This document shows positions 5,701 through 9,451 of a stretch of 9,451 bases of DNA, piece by piece. The position numbers and the translations under genes are program-made. Position 1 is the first letter of the stretch. The number at the start of each line of letters is the position of its first letter. The stretch comes from Bacteroidia bacterium (GTDB taxonomy: Bacteria; Bacteroidota; Bacteroidia; Chitinophagales; Saprospiraceae), in NCBI GenBank assembly GCA_030431945.1, contig JAUIIF010000134.1, positions 1 through 9,451 of the forward strand. Direction: 5' to 3'. The notes under the pieces were generated by a model. The model saw only the letters and a list, made by a program, of their open reading frames with translations. It searched no databases and was not told the DNA's origin.

Positions 5701-5861
5701 ATGCTCCTCTTTCAGATAAGGTAACCGTAAGCTAGCGCCCCGGCCGCCAGGCGGGGAACGCAGCACCATCCGGCAAAACGATCGCGCAACGGACCGGTAC
5801 GGAATCAGGCGGCTGCGCGTCCACCTCGCTCAATGAACTTTATTATTGCCCGGGGGCAAAG

Positions 5862-6251
5862 CTATTGGTACCCCATCAGTTCCGTGATGTAGGCGCCGCT
5901 GTACCCCAGGTCTTTCAGCTTTTGCTGCAGTTTTACGGCGTCCGCACGGTTAGGGAAACTTTCCCGGCTTTCGACTACCCAAACCTGTTCGCAGGGGCGG
6001 TAGCGGGCGACCAGGTCGGAGTGGAAGGGATATTCTGCCGGATCCGTGTAGCGCAGGATGGCGACCTGGATTTTGTATTCTTTGGTCGGGGTGGTCGTAA
6101 ACCGTGGCAAAGGCGGTGGCGTGCTCCCCCCGGGGATTGCCGCTACGCTCCCGTAGGTGGAAGGCCCTTCTTCGCAGTACGGTGGCTTCTCGGTCTGGGC
6201 GCTCAGCAACATAGTGCAAAGCACGAACATAGTGGTGAAGATAATTTTCAT
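5862..6251 (-). CDS. Small secreted SPOR-like domain protein
   Basis: This 129-residue exported protein has a cleavable signal peptide (1-18, LLSA before Gln19). A Pro/Gly/Thr-rich linker follows (about 25-56). Residues 58-128 look like a SPOR domain: a first strand YKIQVAILRY, a middle strand EQVWVVESRESF, then NRADAVKLQQKLKDLGYSGAYITEL, the typical helix followed by Gly-Tyr-x-x-Ala and a last strand. SPOR domains bind peptidoglycan stripped of peptide stems, often at sites of division or wall remodelling. Two cysteines (26 and 87) could pair. The SPOR assignment is by pattern, and the domain is divergent. It lies downstream of the OmpA-family gene on the same strand, but a 228-base gap with its own -7 box suggests independent transcription. 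Confidence 0.8.
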   Translation of the reverse strand: MKIIFTTMFVLCTMLLSAQTEKPPYCEEGPSTYGSVAAIPGGSTPPPLPRFTTTPTKEYKIQVAILRYTDPAEYPFHSDLVARYRPCEQVWVVESRESFPNRADAVKLQQKLKDLGYSGAYITELMGYQ

Positions 6252-6333
6252 AAACGTTGGTATCGTTGGTTATTACGCTGGCAGTAACGCCGTTGAACGG
6301 TAGCGATGTTCGCAAATACTGTCAACAGGCCCT

Positions 6334-6341
6334 CAAATATA
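6334..6341 (-). promoter_or_regulatory. Putative -7 promoter box of the SPOR-like gene
   Basis: On the minus strand TATATTTG is an exact TAnnTTTG match, about 83 bases upstream of the start at 6251. No TTG lies at the expected 17-23 base distance upstream; the nearest is 14 bases away. Support is therefore from the -7 box and its intergenic position only. The predicted leader of about 75 bases holds a small tandem CGTTGGTA/TCGTTGGT repeat just before the start codon. Confidence 0.45.
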
Positions 6342-6479
6342 ACATTTTTGCGTGCCAACGCCTTAGTTGTGTGGTTCAATTCGGTAACTAAATTAGCAGT
6401 AATTCTGCGCTTTATAAGACTAAGCTTCAATTAAAAGGTCACAACTACTGCGGATAGGTCATCAATTGATAAATCGACG

Positions 6480-8525
6480 CTAAAACTCTACCAATTCGCG
6501 GTAGGTCACTGCCACTTCCACTTTACGGTTCAGTGCCCTGGCGGAGGCACCCGGCAATTCTCCCATACCGACGATACTGATCTCATTTGCCCGGACACCC
6601 GCCGTCTGCAGGTGAATCCCCACGGCTTTTGCCCGGTCCTGGCTCAAACGAACATTCAGTTCCGTGGAACCGATGTCATCCGTAAATCCGGTAACACTGA
6701 TGTTGATGATGCTCTTATCCTTGATTTCCCCCACGAATATCTCTAATCCTTCGATAGCCCGGGGGGTAAGGCTGGCATCGTCGAAATTAAAACGCACGGT
6801 GTAATTCCGCTTAACAATCCTGGTCCGTCGTCTTACCGTATCCGGCGGTGGCAGTTCGGCTTCTTCCACTTCCGGTACGACTTCAGTGGTTGCTGGCGGC
6901 GCGGCCTCTTTGGCCAGCAGCAGGTCCAGCCGGTAGGGTTTCAGGTTGCTCCATTCCGGAATCGCGAAGTCTCGTTGGTAAGGTATAAAATCAGGATGCT
7001 CGACGGAGAGCGACAAAGGCCGCGTTGCGGGCGCACAAATAAAAAAGCGCCCTTCGTAATTCGTATAGTACGTTCGCCCGTCGGCTACCGGCACGGGATG
7101 ATGCACGATGGGGTCTCCGGTCAGGCTGTCCGTTACGTAACCGGAGACGTAGGTAACGGGACTGGCACTTAGCCTTTCGGAAAGACGAAAACCGTAAATG
7201 TCCAGTTTACCGTTGCCCCCCGGCCGGTCACTGGCTACGAAGCCGGTTTTACCATCAGAGCTGAGGTGAAACCCTAATTCGCGGTGGGGTCCGTTTACCG
7301 GCGGCCCCAGGTTCAGGGCCTGGGTGAAGCGCCCCTGACTTTTGTCCCACCAGCTGGCGAAGATGTCTTCGTCTCCCAGTGAATAATGTCCGTAACTGGA
7401 GAAATAAAGCGTTTGTCCGTCATTACTCAAGAACGGTGCCTCTTCGTTTTCCGGGGTATTCACCCCATCCCCGAGGTTGCGGGGCTCTCCCCAGGTACCG
7501 TCGGCTTGGCGGTCGGAAACGTAAATATCACTTCCTCCGAAGCCCCCCGGGCGATTACTTACGAAGAACAGTTGCTGCTCGTCACAGCTGATGCTGGCCT
7601 GGCTTTCCCAGCTTCCGGGCATACTGATGTAGTCCGGGAGTTTTTCCACATCCCGGATTCGTCCTTCCCGCAACCAGCCGGCATAGAGATCAAACTCCCG
7701 GCGGGGCGGGGCCCCTTTTGCCACCAGATTACGGTCCTCCTTGATGTTTTTCCCCAGGGTGAAGTAAATGCGTTCTCCGTCGCGTACCAATGAGCAAGAG
7801 CCTTCCGGTTGGGCCGTGGTATTAACACTGCCGAAACGAGAGATCGTAAAGGGGGATTCCCGGTCTTTGCGTCTCCCTTCCAGCAAATCTTCATCTTTAA
7901 ACGTTCCCTGGCGGGTAAAGAACAAACTCGTCAGATCATTATTGAAAAAAGGGAAGTAATCGTTCTGGATGGTGTTGATGGGCGGGCCAAGGTTGTACAG
8001 TTCCGTAACGTTGATGAACTGACTGCTGTCACGGGTAATTTTTGCCGCCTTTATCCGGGCCTCAAGTTGCTTGAGTACCCGCTGCTCCTCAGCGGCTTCT
8101 TCTTCTCCGTTGCGCCCGAATTCCTTGATGTCCCGGGCCTGCAGCTCTTCAAAACGCTGCAGGTAGTGCAGCGCCAGGCCGGGGCGCGACATTTTGTAAT
8201 AGGTCATCCCCAACTGGTAATAGAGCAGCCGGGAAAAGGACGAATCCCGGTCCAGCACCCGCTGGTAAGCATCAGCGGCAGCGGCGAAGTCGCCCAGGAG
8301 CTCTTCGGAAATCCCGAGGAAGCGCCTTGCGGCAATGAAACCGGTATCCAGTTTAACGGAAGTCAGGAAGGCTTTGCGTGCCTTTTTGGGCTGGCCGTCA
8401 AGCAGGTGCTGCACACCATCGTCGAAAGCAGCGGTCGCGGCCGGCAAGTCACTGCCACGCTGGGCAGTCAGGCCCGGGCAAGTCAGCCACAGTAGGGCCA
8501 GCAGCAGGATTATGGCTCTCAGCAT
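6480..8525 (-). CDS. OmpA-family protein with TPR, beta-propeller and CRD domains (PorE-like)
   Basis: This 681-residue envelope protein starts at the ATG at 8525 (MLRAIILLLALLWL), giving a signal peptide cleaved around LTA/Q22. A GTG eight codons upstream is less likely. Residues 26-130 form TPR-like helices (KARKAFLTSVKLD, LGDFAAAADAYQRVL, YYQLGMTYYKM). Residues 175-450 contain PD40/WD40-like propeller blades with repeated motifs such as FFVSNRPGGFGGSDIYV, LYFSSYGHYSLGDEDIF and GFVASDRPGGNGKLDIYGF. Residues 457-525 resemble a carboxypeptidase regulatory-like domain (GYVTDSLTGDP). After an acidic Pro-rich linker (540-565), residues 575-681 are a peptidoglycan-binding OmpA C-terminal domain with FNFDDASL, TGFTDDIGSTELN, LSQDRAKAV and NRKVEV. 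This order is that of PorE, a type IX secretion accessory protein, but the same architecture occurs in other Bacteroidota proteins, so a secretion role is only possible. No other T9SS gene is in the window. Confidence 0.92.
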   Translation of the reverse strand: MLRAIILLLALLWLTCPGLTAQRGSDLPAATAAFDDGVQHLLDGQPKKARKAFLTSVKLDTGFIAARRFLGISEELLGDFAAAADAYQRVLDRDSSFSRLLYYQLGMTYYKMSRPGLALHYLQRFEELQARDIKEFGRNGEEEAAEEQRVLKQLEARIKAAKITRDSSQFINVTELYNLGPPINTIQNDYFPFFNNDLTSLFFTRQGTFKDEDLLEGRRKDRESPFTISRFGSVNTTAQPEGSCSLVRDGERIYFTLGKNIKEDRNLVAKGAPPRREFDLYAGWLREGRIRDVEKLPDYISMPGSWESQASISCDEQQLFFVSNRPGGFGGSDIYVSDRQADGTWGEPRNLGDGVNTPENEEAPFLSNDGQTLYFSSYGHYSLGDEDIFASWWDKSQGRFTQALNLGPPVNGPHRELGFHLSSDGKTGFVASDRPGGNGKLDIYGFRLSERLSASPVTYVSGYVTDSLTGDPIVHHPVPVADGRTYYTNYEGRFFICAPATRPLSLSVEHPDFIPYQRDFAIPEWSNLKPYRLDLLLAKEAAPPATTEVVPEVEEAELPPPDTVRRRTRIVKRNYTVRFNFDDASLTPRAIEGLEIFVGEIKDKSIINISVTGFTDDIGSTELNVRLSQDRAKAVGIHLQTAGVRANEISIVGMGELPGASARALNRKVEVAVTYRELVEF

Positions 8526-8577
8526 AAGGTTCGGGTAAGGAGTAGCCACAAGATCGTTATTCCTGAGGGAATGCCCT

Positions 8578-8609
8578 AAAAAAGCTTGGGCCCCGTGTAT
8601 TACGGGGCC
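8578..8609 (-). terminator. Terminator-like hairpin in the leader of the OmpA-family gene
   Basis: An 8-bp perfect stem (8589-8596 with 8602-8609, GGCCCCGT/ACGGGGCC) closes a 5-base loop. On the minus strand it is followed after five bases (CAAGC) by six T residues (8583-8578). It points toward the minus-strand OmpA-family gene, 53 bases before its start codon, and no minus-strand gene lies between it and the divergent gene at 8803. It could be an attenuator in the leader, the end of a short non-coding transcript, or a barrier against antisense read-through. A second small inverted repeat (8559-8572, ATTCC/GGAAT) lies nearer the start. The intergenic 8526-8802 otherwise shows the 19-bp repeat copy and no clear -7 box. 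Confidence 0.5.
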
Positions 8610-8730
8610 ACAAGATAAAATGAGTGCATTAGTAAACTATCGGGGCTAAGGTAACGACTTTTTGGAAAAGTTCAGGAAATCGGGGATAATCCTTTTACGG
8701 CCAGCTGCCCCGCTCCCTTATCCTGACGGC

Positions 8731-8749
8731 TGCACCTGCGGCCGCGCCC
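8731..8749 (-). repeat. 19-bp inverted repeat, copy B (partner at 3259-3277)
   Basis: This is the exact reverse complement of 3259-3277, with the GCGGCCGC palindrome at its core. It lies in the intergenic region between the divergent OmpA-family gene and the lipoprotein gene, 54 bases upstream of the latter's start. The surrounding bases 8700-8795 are markedly richer in G and C than the rest of the intergenic region. Both copies being between genes argues for a dispersed intergenic element rather than chance, but two copies are too few to define it. Confidence 0.6.
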
Positions 8750-8802
8750 CTCGGGCTTCCTCCGCAAAACCATGCCCGCGCCCCGGCTGTTACCCAAACA
8801 CT

Positions 8803-9451
8803 ATGCGAAAAATTCTGATCTTCTTCCTCCCTCTCCTCTTCCTGGCCTGCAATGCCGTTCAGGACCAATCAGTCACTGCCGGAACGGCGAAAAAAGCAAC
8901 GCCGGCGGCCCCCGGTCATTTTTCCGGCGGACTGAGTGACTACTGGTACGAAGGCAAGGCGGAGATAAATACGTACGATCTTACCCAGGCCAGGTACGGC
9001 CAGTTACGGCCCGGGCAGGTGAACCTGATTTTCGTTTCCGAAGATTTTTTGACGGACGAGCAGGTGAAAAATGATACCTACACCAATCCCAGTTCTACCC
9101 CCGTCATTAAAACCAACCTGATTCGCCGGTTCATCACCGGCATCTACGACTATTCGGTAATGACCTCCGTTTTTACCCCCACCAAAACGGACGAACAGCC
9201 ACACACCCTGAAGGTTACGACGAGTATGCAAGACTGGTGCGGACAGACCTTCACCCAGCTTAATTACGAAGGCGGGGGCCGCTGGAATAAACAATTGCGG
9301 TCCTATTTTGAGCGGGAGGGGGATGTAAACGAAAGCCTACCGGCGGATTTTGTAGAGGACGAAATCTTTAACCGCATCCGGTCCGGCTGGTCGGCGCTCC
9401 CGGTAGGGACCTACCAGGTTATTCCCGCCACCAGCTTTCTGCTGATGACGC
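8803..9451 (+). CDS. Lipoprotein of a Bacteroidota family often misnamed septum formation inhibitor Maf (3' end cut off)
   Basis: This open frame starts at the ATG at 8803 and runs for 216 codons to the window edge with no stop, so the C-terminus is missing. MRKILIFFLPLLFLAC is a lipoprotein signal with Cys16 lipidated. A low-complexity Ala/Thr/Pro spacer (about 22-38) leads to the conserved part: LSDYWYEGKAEINTYDL, QARYGQLRPGQVNLIFVSEDF, a FITGIYDYSVMTSVFTP segment and SMQDWCGQTFTQLNYEG with a lone tryptophan-cysteine pair. I recall this set of motifs from Bacteroidota lipoproteins that databases label as septum formation inhibitor Maf. It shows none of the Maf pyrophosphatase motifs, and the signal peptide is incompatible with cytoplasmic Maf. 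The real function is unknown. It is divergent from the OmpA-family gene; no Shine-Dalgarno sequence or clear promoter is visible. Confidence 0.85.
   Translation, partial: MRKILIFFLPLLFLACNAVQDQSVTAGTAKKATPAAPGHFSGGLSDYWYEGKAEINTYDLTQARYGQLRPGQVNLIFVSEDFLTDEQVKNDTYTNPSSTPVIKTNLIRRFITGIYDYSVMTSVFTPTKTDEQPHTLKVTTSMQDWCGQTFTQLNYEGGGRWNKQLRSYFEREGDVNESLPADFVEDEIFNRIRSGWSALPVGTYQVIPATSFLLMT

Noticed and set aside
5738..5756. G/C-rich inverted repeat CCCCG/CGGGG between the SPOR-like and DUF4920 genes as a terminator or third repeat copy
   Set aside because: No T-run follows on either strand, and similarity to the 19-bp repeat is limited to the short GGCCGC core, which is common in G/C-rich DNA.
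5846..5859. Small hairpin TTGCC/GGCAA just after the SPOR-like stop as a terminator
   Set aside because: The stem is only five or six base pairs and is followed on the minus strand by TAATAAAG rather than a T-run. It is too weak to call.
7809..8495. Plus-strand open frame of 228 codons inside the OmpA-family gene
   Set aside because: It lies wholly antisense to the TPR and propeller coding sequence and has no recognisable domain or start signal. The minus-strand gene shows unmistakable family motifs throughout.
1..9451. CRISPR array, tRNA, rRNA, insertion sequence, phage or defence genes
   Set aside because: No regularly spaced repeats, cloverleaf-like segments, transposase or integrase motifs, or nuclease/toxin families were found in the coding or non-coding parts. 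The gene content is ordinary envelope and housekeeping.

Overview
The window looks like ordinary chromosome from a member of the Bacteroidota, most likely a Saprospiria/Lewinella-like marine or environmental bacterium. The reasons are family-level: a DUF4920 lipoprotein, a Lacal_2735-type small protein (DUF6435), an OmpA protein with TPR, beta-propeller and CRD domains, and a receptor-L-domain lipoprotein. Two promoters carry the Bacteroidota -7 box TAnnTTTG, and almost no start codon has a Shine-Dalgarno sequence in front of it. The genus is inference; no rRNA or phylogenetic marker is present.

Layout from left to right. Positions 1-185 are non-coding with a strong A/T hairpin. A minus-strand leucine-rich/L-domain lipoprotein follows (186-1304), with a hairpin-rich leader. 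Next come two tandem minus-strand GlsB/YeaQ-type membrane proteins (1457-1708 and 1788-2033). Divergent from them on the plus strand are two tiny genes (DUF6435, 2164-2337; DUF2256 zinc-ribbon, 2377-2529) and a cytochrome c oxidase subunit III (2601-3251). Converging on this is a serine O-acetyltransferase (3301-4104, minus), then an ECF-type sigma factor (4390-4899), a DUF4920 lipoprotein (5118-5651), a small secreted SPOR-domain protein (5862-6251) and a 681-residue OmpA-family protein (6480-8525), all minus. A divergent lipoprotein gene (8803 to the window end) is cut off by the window edge.

Most of the products act in the cell envelope: three lipoproteins, two small inner-membrane stress proteins, an exported SPOR protein and a peptidoglycan-anchored OmpA protein. 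Cytochrome oxidase subunit III and the serine acetyltransferase are housekeeping functions away from their usual partners. Two convincing rho-independent terminators (4207-4234 and 5057-5090) separate the minus-strand genes into single-gene transcription units. One good promoter (5669-5700) also fixes the DUF4920 start.

I found no CRISPR array, tRNA, rRNA, transposase, phage gene or defence-like cluster, and no convincing undescribed multi-gene system. The most unusual signals are non-coding: a perfect 19-bp inverted repeat pair 5.4 kb apart with a GCGGCCGC core, a terminator-like hairpin in the leader of the OmpA gene, and clustered hairpins upstream of the L-domain lipoprotein.
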